Source of the DNA: Acinetobacter genomosp. 15BJ
GTDB lineage: Bacteria; Pseudomonadota; Gammaproteobacteria; Pseudomonadales; Moraxellaceae
Assembly: GCF_000400715.1 (NCBI RefSeq)
Contig: NZ_KE007347.1
Location: 1,772,582-1,836,581 of the forward strand
DNA: 64,000 nucleotides
Direction: 5' to 3'
The notes under the pieces are model-generated. The model was not told where the DNA came from and did no database searches. It was given only the letters and a program-made list of their open reading frames with translations. The translations under genes and the position numbers were made by a program. Below are positions 39,511 to 48,875 of the stretch, in pieces. How positions within the stretch are numbered: position 1 is the stretch's first letter; the number at the start of each line of letters is the position of its first letter.

Positions 39511-39876
39511 TTAATTCAAAGCTTGCACCGACTGCTGCAAACCTTTTTGGATATCCTGAACATTTGTTAGGTCATGTGTTTACTGAGACTGTTCTAATTT
39601 AGACTCTTCCGTATAAAACGCCTCAACAATATCTAACACCTCTTCACCTCCCACTTCAAATTTAGCGTTGCCATAGCCTTGTCATGCCATATGATCTAAA
39701 GCCTCCTGATAAAAACCAGCTTTCTTGCTTTGTTCATCAATTTGCTTGGCTGAAGTAATCGCATCTTTCAGGTATGTACCATCCCGTAGTGTCAGGTCCA
39801 CGTAGTAGATAAGTGATGGGTAGCTTTGGTGTACTTTACTCAGCAAGGTCAGTGCAATGGCAGACAAAGTAGTTTA
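39511..39876 (-). pseudogene. Decayed remnant C, best-preserved copy of the repeated unknown gene
   Basis: Leftward reading gives LSKVHQSYPSLIYYVDLTL, KQIDEQSKKAGFYQEALDHM, an in-frame stop at 39682, then KFEVGGEEVLDIVEAF and THDLTNVQDIQKGLQQSVQ. The pieces form about 115 residues of one protein broken by stops. The family is unknown to me. Confidence 0.55.
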
Positions 39877-40086
39877 ATAGTAGTGTAGTCATCCTAACAA
39901 TTTAGGTTTACTACCTTCATATTTATAATTATAGCTTCACCCTCAGAGTTACTTTAATTAGCATAAAATCTGAAATATGGTTTAAATAATATTTCTTAAA
40001 AAAGTTTTATAAATTAGTAAAATTTGCACCAAATTCTAAAACCAACATATTTTACCATTTAGAAAAAAATAATAATTTCCTTTTAA
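39877..40086. other. AT-rich intergenic between remnant C and the TetR gene
   Basis: No gene or structured element seen. Confidence 0.4.
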
Positions 40087-40671
40087 TTAGCTCGCTGCTG
40101 GTAATTCATCTTTATTCTGATCTAAACTTACAAGTCTTTCAATGTAACTCCACGATTCTTCAATCTGCTCATAGTTTTGGTTGACATTTGCATATACAGT
40201 CATTCCATCTAGAATGTTAATAAACATAGAAGCTAAAACTTGAGGTTGAGAAACATTTAATTTTAAAAATAAATCTTCTGATAAGTTATGTAACCAGGTT
40301 CTATAACTCTCAATCGGATGTATAACAGATGGATACTGTTTCAAAACTTCAACTGTAGCTTTTTGAAACATACAACCATTAAAGTCCTCTGATTTAAACC
40401 AATTTACATACCATGAATAAATAGCTTTAATCCTACCCAAAGCATCACTTTCCCGGTATGTTTCGAGTTCACCTAGAATTGCTGTTTGAATATTTTCATT
40501 TCTTCTTATTAAACATGCTTCTACTAACTTTTCTTTAGAAGGGAAATACTTATAAAAAGTCATTTTCGCTACTCCAGATTCAAGAATAATTCTATCGACC
40601 CCAATCGAACCATAAGTAAATCGATTGAATAAATTTAATGCAGTTACAATAATATCTTCTTTTTTTGACAT
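40087..40671 (-). CDS. TetR-family regulator
   Basis: 194 residues. HTH: IIVTALNLFNRFTYGSIGVDRIILESGVAKMTFYKYFPSKEKL, near the N-terminus. The C-terminal domain contains NGCMFQKATVEV, as in other TetR_C proteins with a ligand pocket. It is divergent from a heme-oxygenase-like enzyme 417 bp away; an 11-bp inverted repeat just upstream of its start may be its operator. Confidence 0.88.
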   Translation of the reverse strand: MSKKEDIIVTALNLFNRFTYGSIGVDRIILESGVAKMTFYKYFPSKEKLVEACLIRRNENIQTAILGELETYRESDALGRIKAIYSWYVNWFKSEDFNGCMFQKATVEVLKQYPSVIHPIESYRTWLHNLSEDLFLKLNVSQPQVLASMFINILDGMTVYANVNQNYEQIEESWSYIERLVSLDQNKDELPAAS

Positions 40672-40704
40672 AACTTATTATCCCTTAATTTTTACACTTT
40701 CATT

Positions 40705-40742
40705 AGCTTAATGACAGAGCTAATTATGGCAGTCATTAAGCT
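40705..40742. promoter_or_regulatory. 11-bp inverted repeat upstream of TetR gene
   Basis: AGCTTAATGAC (40705-40715) and GTCATTAAGCT (40732-40742) are perfect arms separated by 16 bp. They begin 34 bp upstream of the TetR start. This is a likely autoregulatory site. Confidence 0.6.
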
Positions 40743-41088
40743 TGATCTTATCAAGTGATATTTATCATTATACTTAAAAACCACCTAGCAAAACAAAATA
40801 TTATTTTTATATTTTGTTTGTAACAAATTAAACTACTCTCCTATAGACTTTCAAGTCTATTTAATAAGTTTTTAAGTAAAATTTAACATGTCCAATTTTT
40901 TTTCAAAAAAACTTCCCCTCGATAAAATAATTTAATTTAGTATCATTAAAAATTGATTTTAAATATAAATGAATTTATATTTTCTCTATCCAATAAAAAA
41001 TAGCTTTGGATTTGAGCCTCATTAACAATAAGCCAGATCATCATAAGCATACAGGATAGTAATAAAATCAACTGATAAGGAATAGATC
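40743..41088. other. AT-rich gap upstream of the heme-oxygenase-like gene
   Basis: 346 bp, strongly AT-rich, with the ribosome site AAGGAA just before 41089. No RNA gene is visible. Confidence 0.4.
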
Positions 41089-41949
41089 ATGACAGTAAAA
41101 TTTGAGAACTTTAATAACCCGAGAAAAAATGCAATTGAAGGAATAAAGAAGAGTATCCCAGCTGAAATTTGGGAAAAAAATACAGTTTTTTTAAGTCAGT
41201 TGCGTAAGGCTATTTCTGAACACCCTGTTTCAAGGCATCCAGCAATTCAAATTCTTAATGATGGAGTGATTGATAAAGTTTCTTTAGAGAAAATTCATCT
41301 AGAATATCGCCATGCAATTGTACAAGTGTTTACTGATGCTCTACTCATGGCACAGTTCCAAGCTAAACAACTCGAACCACGTTTAAAATCGGGTTCCAAG
41401 ATGTATCCACGTTTTCTACTGGCTTTAAACATTCTTGATGAGTTTGGCTTTCGACCAGGATTAGATGATGAAGGATATTATTCAGGTAATCCTGAATATG
41501 CTCATTATCCTCTATTCGAGGATGTATTAAATGATTTTAGAATTAGTCAAGACGATCGGAACTGTTACCAACCTTCTATGATTTCAGAAAAAGTAAGATC
41601 ATATCTAGAAAACTCTTTTAATGACTATAAAGCTGTTACCGCTCTATTAGCTGTTGCTGAAGAAGAGGTCATTTTATTTAGCCCAGCATTGCGTCACGCC
41701 ACTCATGCTATTGGTTACGATGTAGATAGCGGTTATTACTATGTTCATGGAGTATCACATGATGCAACAGCTGAAGCAGCAGACGATGACCATGAAGATG
41801 ACTTATGGTTTGTTTTAGCCCAAGCGTGTACAGAAGAAGACTATGACTTCATCACAAAAATCTGTTTTGAGTACTGCGATCTATGGCAGCAATTCTGGGA
41901 CAAACAAATTGCTGATCTTCAGTATGAACCTTATCAGAAATTAGCTTAA
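41089..41949 (+). CDS. Heme-oxygenase-like iron-containing enzyme (HDO superfamily)
   Basis: 286 residues, all-helical. HLEYRHAIVQVF, EEEVILFSPALRHATHAIGY and the acidic HDATAEAADDDHEDDLWFVL supply the Glu/His/Asp metal ligands expected of the heme-oxygenase-like diiron oxidase/oxygenase fold (relatives include UndA, CADD and SznF domains). The family performs varied oxidations such as decarboxylation and N-oxygenation. It is a single-gene unit with its own terminator and a divergent TetR, so an inducible small-molecule oxidation is inferred. Substrate unknown. Confidence 0.7.
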   Translation: MTVKFENFNNPRKNAIEGIKKSIPAEIWEKNTVFLSQLRKAISEHPVSRHPAIQILNDGVIDKVSLEKIHLEYRHAIVQVFTDALLMAQFQAKQLEPRLKSGSKMYPRFLLALNILDEFGFRPGLDDEGYYSGNPEYAHYPLFEDVLNDFRISQDDRNCYQPSMISEKVRSYLENSFNDYKAVTALLAVAEEEVILFSPALRHATHAIGYDVDSGYYYVHGVSHDATAEAADDDHEDDLWFVLAQACTEEDYDFITKICFEYCDLWQQFWDKQIADLQYEPYQKLA

Positions 41950-41954
41950 TAAAG

Positions 41955-41987
41955 TTAACCCTCTGTATTTTCATATACAGAGGGTTA
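41955..41987. terminator. Strong hairpin after the HDO-like gene
   Basis: TTAACCCTCTGTAT and ATACAGAGGGTTAA arms around a short loop, 5 bp past the stop. No U-run follows. Confidence 0.75.
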
Positions 41988-42371
41988 AGCTATATAGTTG
42001 AAATATTAAATTTATAAGAGTAAATTAATGAGGCTTATATTACTTCTAAACATGATTATGGTTTATTTACTTATAGAGTATTACCAACACTTTTAAAAAC
42101 TTCTACTTAAACTAAATATCCATATTTAAACCAGCACCCATTGCAGTAATTCTTTATTATACCTAGATTTTTGGGTTTGTTGATGCTTCTGTTTGTGTAA
42201 AACTCCTCAAAAATATTCACTCTTTCTTTAACCAAAACTGAACTTAGGATAGTTCTGTTAAACCTTGAAATTCAATGTCTTCTAAGAATATAAAGCTATT
42301 TACAAGAAACTGCAAAGTTTTTCCTCCCTGTATAAATTTCATAAAGTTATATTGATTGATGAATATATACA
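41988..42371. other. Intergenic, 384 bp
   Basis: AT-rich sequence between two converging genes. Nothing recognised. Confidence 0.4.
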
Positions 42372-42989
42372 TCACTTATAAATATCATTAGTTTTAAAAG
42401 CAATACCACCTTCAATATAGTCTTTTAGGTATTTACCCAAGATTCGATGATCTTTTATTGTGGTAGGCCAGAACTGTTCAAGGCCAATATCGCTAATCAC
42501 GTTTAAAACGATATTAAAAGTAAATAGAACTTTTAAGGAAAGAACATCAGGATCAGCATCAGGAAGTGCAAGCTGTAATAACGCTACAGCTTTCTTTGAA
42601 ATGGGAACTAAAGTCTTGGCGACAATGGCACGTCCTTCATCTCCAGCACTGACCGTTTTAGAAAAAAATTTAATATAATGAATTCCATTTTCCTGCAAGA
42701 GTATTTGCACCATAGGCTTTGTTAAAGCATCCACCACATCAGAAATTTTTATATCATTAGGCGGGATCTCATTCAGCAATTTCAAACTTTCCGTCATGTA
42801 AGGTTGCATAACATGATCAAGAGCAGCTTCAACTAAGCCCCATTTGGACTTAAAGTGATAATAAAGGGCTGACTTATTTGCGACCCCTGCAATTTCATTG
42901 ATCTTTTGCACAGACATTGTTTCAACATTGTTTTGTGAAAAAAGAACAATCGCTGCCTCAATTAATTTTTCTTTAGTTTGTTTGCTCAT
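42372..42989 (-). CDS. TetR-family regulator
   Basis: 205 residues. HTH: LIEAAIVLFSQNNVETMSVQKINEIAGVANKSALYYHFKSKWGL. The C-terminal domain is helical with no recognised ligand motif. ATG 42989 has AAGGA 5 nt upstream; an ATG 4 codons earlier is less likely. It follows the 43100-44494 lipoprotein gene on the same strand with a 110-bp gap, and tandem palindromes precede that gene. Confidence 0.87.
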   Translation of the reverse strand: MSKQTKEKLIEAAIVLFSQNNVETMSVQKINEIAGVANKSALYYHFKSKWGLVEAALDHVMQPYMTESLKLLNEIPPNDIKISDVVDALTKPMVQILLQENGIHYIKFFSKTVSAGDEGRAIVAKTLVPISKKAVALLQLALPDADPDVLSLKVLFTFNIVLNVISDIGLEQFWPTTIKDHRILGKYLKDYIEGGIAFKTNDIYK

Positions 42990-43099
42990 TAAATCCTTCA
43001 ATACAATAGTTCAAATAAATCTGGAAATTACTCTGGCAATCCAAAAAATAAACCAATCTTTTTAAGGGATTGGTTTATTGTTCTATCCTTGGCTATGCC

Positions 43100-44494
43100 T
43101 TAAGAACAGCCTTTTGTTTCAAAAGCTTCTTTAGAAGTATATTTTATATCTGGCAGATAATCACCCATCACAGTCTTCTCTTCACCTGGCACTTTTACAT
43201 TCTGAACAGCATGGGTAAATTCAGAACTTGGTAATAAATTCCGCATGATAAACAAACCAAAGTCAGCATGTCCAAATGCCTTTCCATCTTCTGCTGTATA
43301 GCCTGTTCCTCGTGGATTTAACTCAAGGAAATATACACCACATTCTTCACGAGCGTTGGCTGGACGATCTTCTGGTAAAGAAGCAACAATCGTATAGAAA
43401 CCATCTTTATCAATTTTTTGGATATTCTCATCATACAGACAATAATTGGTTGCTGTACTAATTACCTCATTGGTACAGATTGACCAATACCGAATATCTG
43501 TTTTTTGCACAAACTGTTCATTATTAAATGTTTTTTCGGTAGTTGGTATTTTACCCCGAAGTTCAACCACTTTACCTAATCTTCTACTGGTTGCCGCATA
43601 AACATATTCGTTATCAGGAGTTGCCCAATAACCGAGTTTAGGTGTTACCGTTAACCCCTCACACTTATCTATTGGAGTCTTTGTAATCGGATCGAATTTA
43701 TAAATACATTTGAAGCTATCTAGGGCACTAAATGCCTTATACCATTTGGGCTCCTGTTGGGCTGGAAAACCTGTATATCGGTTCTGGTTAAATGCAGCTA
43801 CAGTGTTTGCTAATGGCATTGTGGCGATACGATCAATAGGACCTTTTTTCACTTGTAATACATTACAAACATCATTCCCTTTTTTCACGTCACCATTTGC
43901 AAGTTGAACTTTAAATCTGGGAAAACTGACATTTCCCTTTTGATTCATATTTTTATTTGGCACATAGACACGATATAAAATTGCCACTTTATTATTAGCT
44001 GTTTTAGGTGCATATAGTGTGTTTGTTGCAGGATTAGCAGGCAAGTCTGCCAACTGTAGTTGTGCTGAATAGGCACGGTCTTTACCTAAACGGTTATTTC
44101 CTACCAAAAATGGATTGGTTGAACCCTGATTCGGAACAATCGCTCGATCCAGTAATGAATTCACACGTTCACCTTGTGCAGTATAGCTGACCAAGGAAAA
44201 GTGCCGTGAATATGGATAATCACCATCAATCATTACCTTTGCGCCTTCAGGAACGATAAACTCTGATGACCAGTAAGTTACATTAGAATCGGGAAAGGCA
44301 TAATTTAGTGGGTCTTCACCACTATGAGTTTTACTAGTGACTGAATCCTGCCACATACAATCGGTTAATTCAGTCTCTGGATGAGTGGGTACACTAACCC
44401 TGTTCGAATCGTCACTATCATTACACGCACTTAAACCTACTGAACCGAGAACTGTTAGCAATATTCCAATTCTTAATTTATTTGATCTTTCCAT
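43100..44494 (-). CDS. Large secreted lipoprotein of unknown function
   Basis: 464 residues. Signal peptide with lipobox LSAC (Cys near residue 24). The mature part begins with an Asp/Ser-rich linker and then beta-rich sequence (YWSSEFIVPEGAKVMIDGDYP, RHFSLVSYTAQGERV, ILYRVYVP). It has several Cys residues, including a C-terminal KGCS. It resembles uncharacterised exported proteins with DUF1214-like jelly-roll features, but I cannot name it. The promoter region carries two tandem operators. Confidence 0.7.
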   Translation of the reverse strand: MERSNKLRIGILLTVLGSVGLSACNDSDDSNRVSVPTHPETELTDCMWQDSVTSKTHSGEDPLNYAFPDSNVTYWSSEFIVPEGAKVMIDGDYPYSRHFSLVSYTAQGERVNSLLDRAIVPNQGSTNPFLVGNNRLGKDRAYSAQLQLADLPANPATNTLYAPKTANNKVAILYRVYVPNKNMNQKGNVSFPRFKVQLANGDVKKGNDVCNVLQVKKGPIDRIATMPLANTVAAFNQNRYTGFPAQQEPKWYKAFSALDSFKCIYKFDPITKTPIDKCEGLTVTPKLGYWATPDNEYVYAATSRRLGKVVELRGKIPTTEKTFNNEQFVQKTDIRYWSICTNEVISTATNYCLYDENIQKIDKDGFYTIVASLPEDRPANAREECGVYFLELNPRGTGYTAEDGKAFGHADFGLFIMRNLLPSSEFTHAVQNVKVPGEEKTVMGDYLPDIKYTSKEAFETKGCS

Positions 44495-44577
44495 TAGATA
44501 TCTTCCTTTTTCGATCAGTGATCACACACTGTGTTCCAGCATTATGTTTCTCGACCTCAAACTTTCCTGTTCAGGTC

Positions 44578-44614
44578 TAATCCATATAGATTAAATAATA
44601 ATCCATATGGATTA
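44578..44614. promoter_or_regulatory. Two tandem palindromic operators, 21 bp apart
   Basis: TAATCCATATAGATTA (44578-44593, one mismatch pair) and TAATCCATATGGATTA (44599-44614, perfect). Centre spacing is 21 bp, two helical turns, so two dimers would bind on the same face. They lie about 85 bp upstream of the lipoprotein start; the TetR at 42372 is the likely binder. Confidence 0.75.
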
Positions 44615-44678
44615 AATTGCAAGCATATTTAAAAAATAAAGACTCTTAAAATATGACGTTTAGCTTATAAACATTAAT

Positions 44679-44926
44679 TTAAGCTCTGAACCAACTGCTA
44701 CAACCCTTTATGGATATTCTGAGCATGGGCAGGTCATGAGTCTGCTCTATTCGAGTCGCATTTGAATAGAACACTTCAATACTATCTAACCCCTCATGCC
44801 CTTCCCACCTCAAAACTGGCATTGTCATAGTTGCGCTGTGCGACATAGTCCAAAGCCTATTGTTAAAATCCTGCTGCCTTGCTTTATTCATCGACTATTT
44901 GGTAGATGATGAAAGGTTATGCAAAA
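44679..44926 (-). pseudogene. Decayed remnant D of the repeated unknown gene
   Basis: Aligns with remnant C: GGATATTCTGAGCA at the 3' end, CTATCTAACCCCTCATGCCC in the middle, and CTTGCTTTATTCATCGACTA at the 5' side. Frame is disrupted; a 70-residue open stretch survives by chance. Confidence 0.5.
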
Positions 44927-45005
44927 TAGATGCATAGCGATAAAAATAAAATAGGCCTTAAAACTAAAAAAAGAAGTATTAAGAAGATGTATAAGGAGGA
45001 ACACC

Positions 45006-45086
45006 ATGTGCACTAATTACGATTCACTCCTAAGACAAAAATCTTTTCGAATCATTTGTTTTTATTCATTTTATCGGAATCAATAA
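45006..45086 (+). pseudogene. Short fragment resembling a SRAP/YedK N-terminus
   Basis: GGAGG is followed by ATG TGC, giving MCTNYDSLLRQ and a stop after 26 codons. The start with Cys2 and NY resembles the SRAP protein encoded at 47224 (MCSNYEP). The rest of the gene is missing. It overlaps the end of the HIRAN-like pseudogene. Confidence 0.35.
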
Positions 45087-45559
45087 ATCTTATATCTAAA
45101 CTTTTGCATTTTGCATGGCATGTTTAGCTTAACATACCACTTATCGCCCTTTGGATTTCCAATAATAATTGCTTCAACTTCAAAAGCATCATTTTTAGAT
45201 AGGTTCTTTGTTTTTATAAAATTGCAGAATTATTTGGCACTATCAGTATTCAAATAACCGACTCTCATTGCATCTATGTAGACACCTACTTCACCTGTTT
45301 CTTCTTGAGCAACTAGGGCATCTTTCTTAACTTTAATGAATTTTTCACTATCAATTCCAACAACTGTTTTTAGATCATTTTGATGAAGCAAAACAATAAT
45401 TTCATGCTCATACTCTTCATCTTTTTCATAAAAAATCTTCCCTACAATATTTAATGTAAAATTAGAGAACTCTTGGACTCTGTTCCTATTTCTTATATTT
45501 TCTCCGAATACAATATATAGGATCCAAATCACTATTATTGCAAATACCCAAATCATCAT
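45080..45559 (-). pseudogene. HIRAN-like membrane-anchored protein interrupted by a stop
   Basis: An N-terminal transmembrane segment (WVFAIIVIWILYIVF) is followed by a domain with GVYIDAMRVGYLNTDSAK. A TAA at 45230-45232 interrupts it, and the same frame continues FIKTKNLSKNDAFEVEAIIIGNP and KGDKWYVKLNMP to a TGA at 45080. The combined pattern matches the HIRAN fold (VGYL…, I.G…G.W.VKL). The 109-residue product before the stop lacks the last strands. Confidence 0.6.
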
Positions 45560-45694
45560 TATTTACTCTTATAAATCGCATTACTCACTAAAAAACAGGA
45601 AATTGATTATAGATAATTTATCACGTCAAATAGAGAGCTAATTTAAGCTCTCTATAAATAGGTATAACCCTATACAATCTTAAAATAATAATGA

Positions 45695-45856
45695 TTATTT
45701 ATGCTGCTCATTACTCTCTTTAGGTTGTTTTGTGTCGGGTTGTTGAGAGCCAGGCTGTTCAGGTGGATTTTTTTTTGGCTCAGACTGCTGTTGCTGCCCA
45801 GGTGATGGATTTTTCTGATTAGCCTGTTGTTTTGAATTATCTTGATTCTGAGACAT
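45695..45856 (-). CDS. Small disordered Gln/Pro/Lys-rich protein
   Basis: 53 residues from ATG 45856, with GGAGAG well placed. The sequence is all polar (MSQNQDNSKQQ, QPGSQQPDTKQPKE) with no predicted fold. It resembles in size and composition the protein at 50165-50329. Function unknown. Confidence 0.55.
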   Translation of the reverse strand: MSQNQDNSKQQANQKNPSPGQQQQSEPKKNPPEQPGSQQPDTKQPKESNEQHK

Positions 45857-46027
45857 TAGTGTCTCTCCTATATAATGAAGTGTAGATAACTATCTAACAC
45901 ACAACCACCATAGGCCTTTAACAGAATTATAGATATAACTTAAATACACTTACTTGTAAGCAAAAATATATAACCACTCTAACAACTTAATAAACATAAG
46001 CATTCTTTGGTATAAAAATTATTAAAT

Positions 46028-46492
46028 TTAAATAAAATTTCTATATCTTTTATAATTATCACAAAATTCTCTAGAATTAAAACCAGAAAGTATTTCAGCT
46101 TTATTTCTATCACTACGCTCTTTAGAAAATTTACTTAGATATTCCAGATAACCACACTCAGATGGAACATTTAATTTAATAGCAGGTGGAGTTTTCTTCC
46201 CTCCTATTGTTATTTTTTCAATAAACACAGCTAACCAAAGAATAAATTCATACTTATTCTCACAATTTGGTATCAGACTGATGTCAAGACTTAAAAAATT
46301 AATCTTAGCTTCATTCTTAAATCCTTGTCTAAAATAAATATAATTAAATTTTAGTTGAATATTTGTTCCAACCATTTCTTTCTTTAATTCTTTTATTAGA
46401 AAATTCAACCAATTATTTGATTTAGATGACAGTATATTTCTACTATATAAGGAACTGTATAGCTTTTCCGCTACTTCTAGATAACTTTCCAT
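46028..46492 (-). CDS. Hypothetical protein
   Basis: 154 residues, mixed alpha/beta, no signal peptide. Segments include VAEKLYSSLYSRNILSSK, NWLNFLIKELKKEM and ILWLAVFIEKITIGGKKTPP. The AT-rich codon use matches the surrounding accessory genes. I do not recognise the family. An immunity-type protein is conceivable but unsupported. Confidence 0.5.
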   Translation of the reverse strand: MESYLEVAEKLYSSLYSRNILSSKSNNWLNFLIKELKKEMVGTNIQLKFNYIYFRQGFKNEAKINFLSLDISLIPNCENKYEFILWLAVFIEKITIGGKKTPPAIKLNVPSECGYLEYLSKFSKERSDRNKAEILSGFNSREFCDNYKRYRNFI

Positions 46493-46659
46493 TTTTACTC
46501 TACTTTATGTTTTCTTGACAACAAAAGAACATGTTGTCTATTTTATTGATTTATACTTATCATGCAAAAGCACAAATAGACTCTAAGTATATGATTTTTT
46601 AAAATTTAAATTAAAAAATTTCTATTTAAAATATAAATTACAGCAGATTAATATCTTAT

Positions 46660-46980
46660 TTATTCAATTCTCCCAATTAATTTTGCTTGCACAAGCAAAG
46701 GAACTGGTTGTAAATTTTCTACATTTCCATGCAAAATATAACCTTGATCATCTTCTTGAAAACTTAGATTAATTTTTAATGATCCGAAATTCCCAAAAAT
46801 AGAATGGACATTTACATTGTGTTTATTTAGAATCAAAACCAATCTATTTTCTTCAATTACTCCATTATATGAATAGATTGTATCTCCTCCATTAACCAAA
46901 CTATCATCAACTACGAGAATCCCACTCCCAAAGTCTTTATCTTGGCTTTTAAATGTAAGCAAATAAATTCCGTCTTTCAT
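46660..46980 (-). CDS. GrlR-family small beta-barrel protein
   Basis: 106 residues from ATG 46980 (MKDGIYLLTF). The pattern MKDGIY…F.S…FGSGILVV…VNGGDTIYSYNG matches GrlR-type proteins (first known as a negative regulator in the enterocyte-effacement locus, but widespread as stand-alone proteins). No GrlA partner is visible. An upstream in-frame ATG at 47001 is less favoured. Confidence 0.65.
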   Translation of the reverse strand: MKDGIYLLTFKSQDKDFGSGILVVDDSLVNGGDTIYSYNGVIEENRLVLILNKHNVNVHSIFGNFGSLKINLSFQEDDQGYILHGNVENLQPVPLLVQAKLIGRIE

Positions 46981-47223
46981 AATTATCTCAATAATAGACA
47001 ACTAAACATACAGTTACCACTACATTAATCCTATCTCTAAGAAATGTATTCACTTTGAGAATATTAAATGTAAAACTATATATTTAAAATCCATGTTAAT
47101 ACTTTAATAAGCTATAACCCCATGATACCAATAAATATTATAGAATTTTAAACACTATTTCCATGTATACAATTAAACCCGGCTATATTAAATATCACTC
47201 ACTTTATATAAATGGTGATTCAC

Positions 47224-47868
47224 ATGTGTTCAAATTACGAACCAATTTCAAAAAATCGTGCGCATCTTCTCGATCTTTATGAACCTACTTTCGATTACAA
47301 TTCAGATATTTATCCAAGTTATAATGCACCAATTTTGATTTCTGCATACGATAATATTGAATGGCACTCTGCCCGCTTTGGTCTGATACCCTTTTGGACT
47401 GAGGATTTGGAAAGAGTTCAAAATACATTTAATGCTCGATGTGAGACCATTGCTACTAAACCCAGCTTTAAGAATGCTTGGAAGAATAATCAATTCTGTT
47501 TAATACCGGTTGAAACTATATTTGAACCCAAATATATAGACGGCAAAGCTATATGGTATGGAATTTATCGACAAGACAGAATGCCTTTTACAGTCGCTGG
47601 ACTCTATGAGCAATCAAATATTAACGGTAAACTAATCATCTCTATGACGATGCTTACCATCAATGCCGATTCACACCCTTTCATGCAGCAATTTCATGCT
47701 CCTGAAAATGAAAAAAGATCTGTTGTTGTTATTCCGCGAGATAGACGAAACAATTGGCTGAGATGCGACAATGAGGAAGCAACTCAATTTTTGCATGAAT
47801 TCTCCCCAGATGATTACACTGCAGCACCAAAATTCGATATGCATAAATTCCGACCAAACACGCATTAA
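47224..47868 (+). CDS. SRAP (YedK/HMCES-like) abasic-site shield protein
   Basis: 214 residues starting ATG TGT, so Cys2 becomes the N-terminal nucleophile that crosslinks abasic sites in single-stranded DNA. Other family positions: FNARCET (Asn/Arg pocket), ETIFEP near residue 100 for the catalytic Glu, and DSHPFMQQFHAPE for the His. The usual HxRMP ends as FHAPENEKR here. GGTGAT lies upstream of ATG 47224; the start at 47212 is rejected because Cys must be residue 2. Confidence 0.87.
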   Translation: MCSNYEPISKNRAHLLDLYEPTFDYNSDIYPSYNAPILISAYDNIEWHSARFGLIPFWTEDLERVQNTFNARCETIATKPSFKNAWKNNQFCLIPVETIFEPKYIDGKAIWYGIYRQDRMPFTVAGLYEQSNINGKLIISMTMLTINADSHPFMQQFHAPENEKRSVVVIPRDRRNNWLRCDNEEATQFLHEFSPDDYTAAPKFDMHKFRPNTH

Positions 47869-47914
47869 GCAGCGCCAAGTTGCAACTTGTTCATATTTAT
47901 CCATGATATTTTAA

Positions 47915-47945
47915 CAAATGGTTGAAATGAAGTTATTAAAAAGCC
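47915..47945. repeat. 30-bp short repeat, copy 1
   Basis: CAAATGGTTGAAATGAAGTT and following AT sequence ending AAAAGCC; nearly the same 30 bp occurs at 48570-48599. Confidence 0.5.
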
Positions 47946-48001
47946 CGTAATTACTCATTAAGCATAAGGTGTTCTGTAACGTCTTTGAGGATTTTCTTTA
48001 A

Positions 48002-48370
48002 TTAGTAAGATTTAACTTCAGCAAAATATGAAAAACCTAATTTAGATCTATAAACCTTTACTTTCATACCTGTCTGAAGTTTCAGCTCTACCACTTCCAT
48101 TTGTTTAGTATCTTCATTTTTTTCCTCTTGAGTAGGAATAAATATATTTAAATATTTTTCACTATTAGTTATTTTCAATTTCAACCCAAAATCGGTTGTA
48201 AAACTTGCATCATCACAATTTGAGAAATATCCATTAGATTCAATTTCAACTATTCCACCATCAAATTCTGACATATAAGATGGCTGGACTTCTGAATCCA
48301 CAGTAATTCTAATTTCAGTTCTAGTTTCAATATCCTTATCTAATTCTTGTAACCACATTGTGAAACTCAT
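48002..48370 (-). CDS. Hypothetical protein
   Basis: 122 residues, beta-rich: TRTEIRITVDSEVQPSYM, DGGIVEIESNGYFSN, GLKLKITNSEKYLNI, LKLQTGMKVKVYRS. No signal peptide. Family not recognised. Confidence 0.45.
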   Translation of the reverse strand: MSFTMWLQELDKDIETRTEIRITVDSEVQPSYMSEFDGGIVEIESNGYFSNCDDASFTTDFGLKLKITNSEKYLNIFIPTQEEKNEDTKQMEVVELKLQTGMKVKVYRSKLGFSYFAEVKSY

Positions 48371-48875
48371 AGGCTCACCAGTTTAGGTTGTTTTGTTCAA
48401 TTCAGTTGAACAACTAGACTAACATACTACATCCCAAGACGCCCTAGCTTAACCTTTTACAGATTCATATCTCATACATCTACAATGAGTATTCGCACAT
48501 ACTCGTTACTGGGGTTCGGTAGTCATTTTTGTGGCATAAAATATTCCTATGTTTAAAGGTAATTTTGCAAATGGTTAAAATGAAGTCGTTAAAAGCCAGT
48601 ACAGGCATGTTCATGCTGAATGTGTTTTCTTTAAAAATTTAAAACATTTATTTAATTTGCATATATCGCATATTCATATAGTTACAAGCATTAATGAACC
48701 TATCGGATTAAATAACGTTTCCATAAGAGTTGTCATTTTCAGGAAATCTTGTAAGAATTAAATTTCACGTTTTCATTTGTTCAACAATTTTTTGTTGTCT
48801 CTGCATTTTTTCATAAGATTATAGAAATCCTTATCACTGGCAGGAAATACGGCCTAATTCTTGAATTTTTGATGA
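48371..48875. other. Gene-poor stretch, 505 bp
   Basis: AT-rich. Contains the second copy of the 30-bp repeat (48570-48599). No gene, RNA or terminator was recognised. Confidence 0.4.
48570..48599. repeat. 30-bp short repeat, copy 2
   Basis: CAAATGGTTAAAATGAAGTC and following sequence ending TTAAAAGCC; differs from 47915-47945 at a few bases. Confidence 0.5.
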
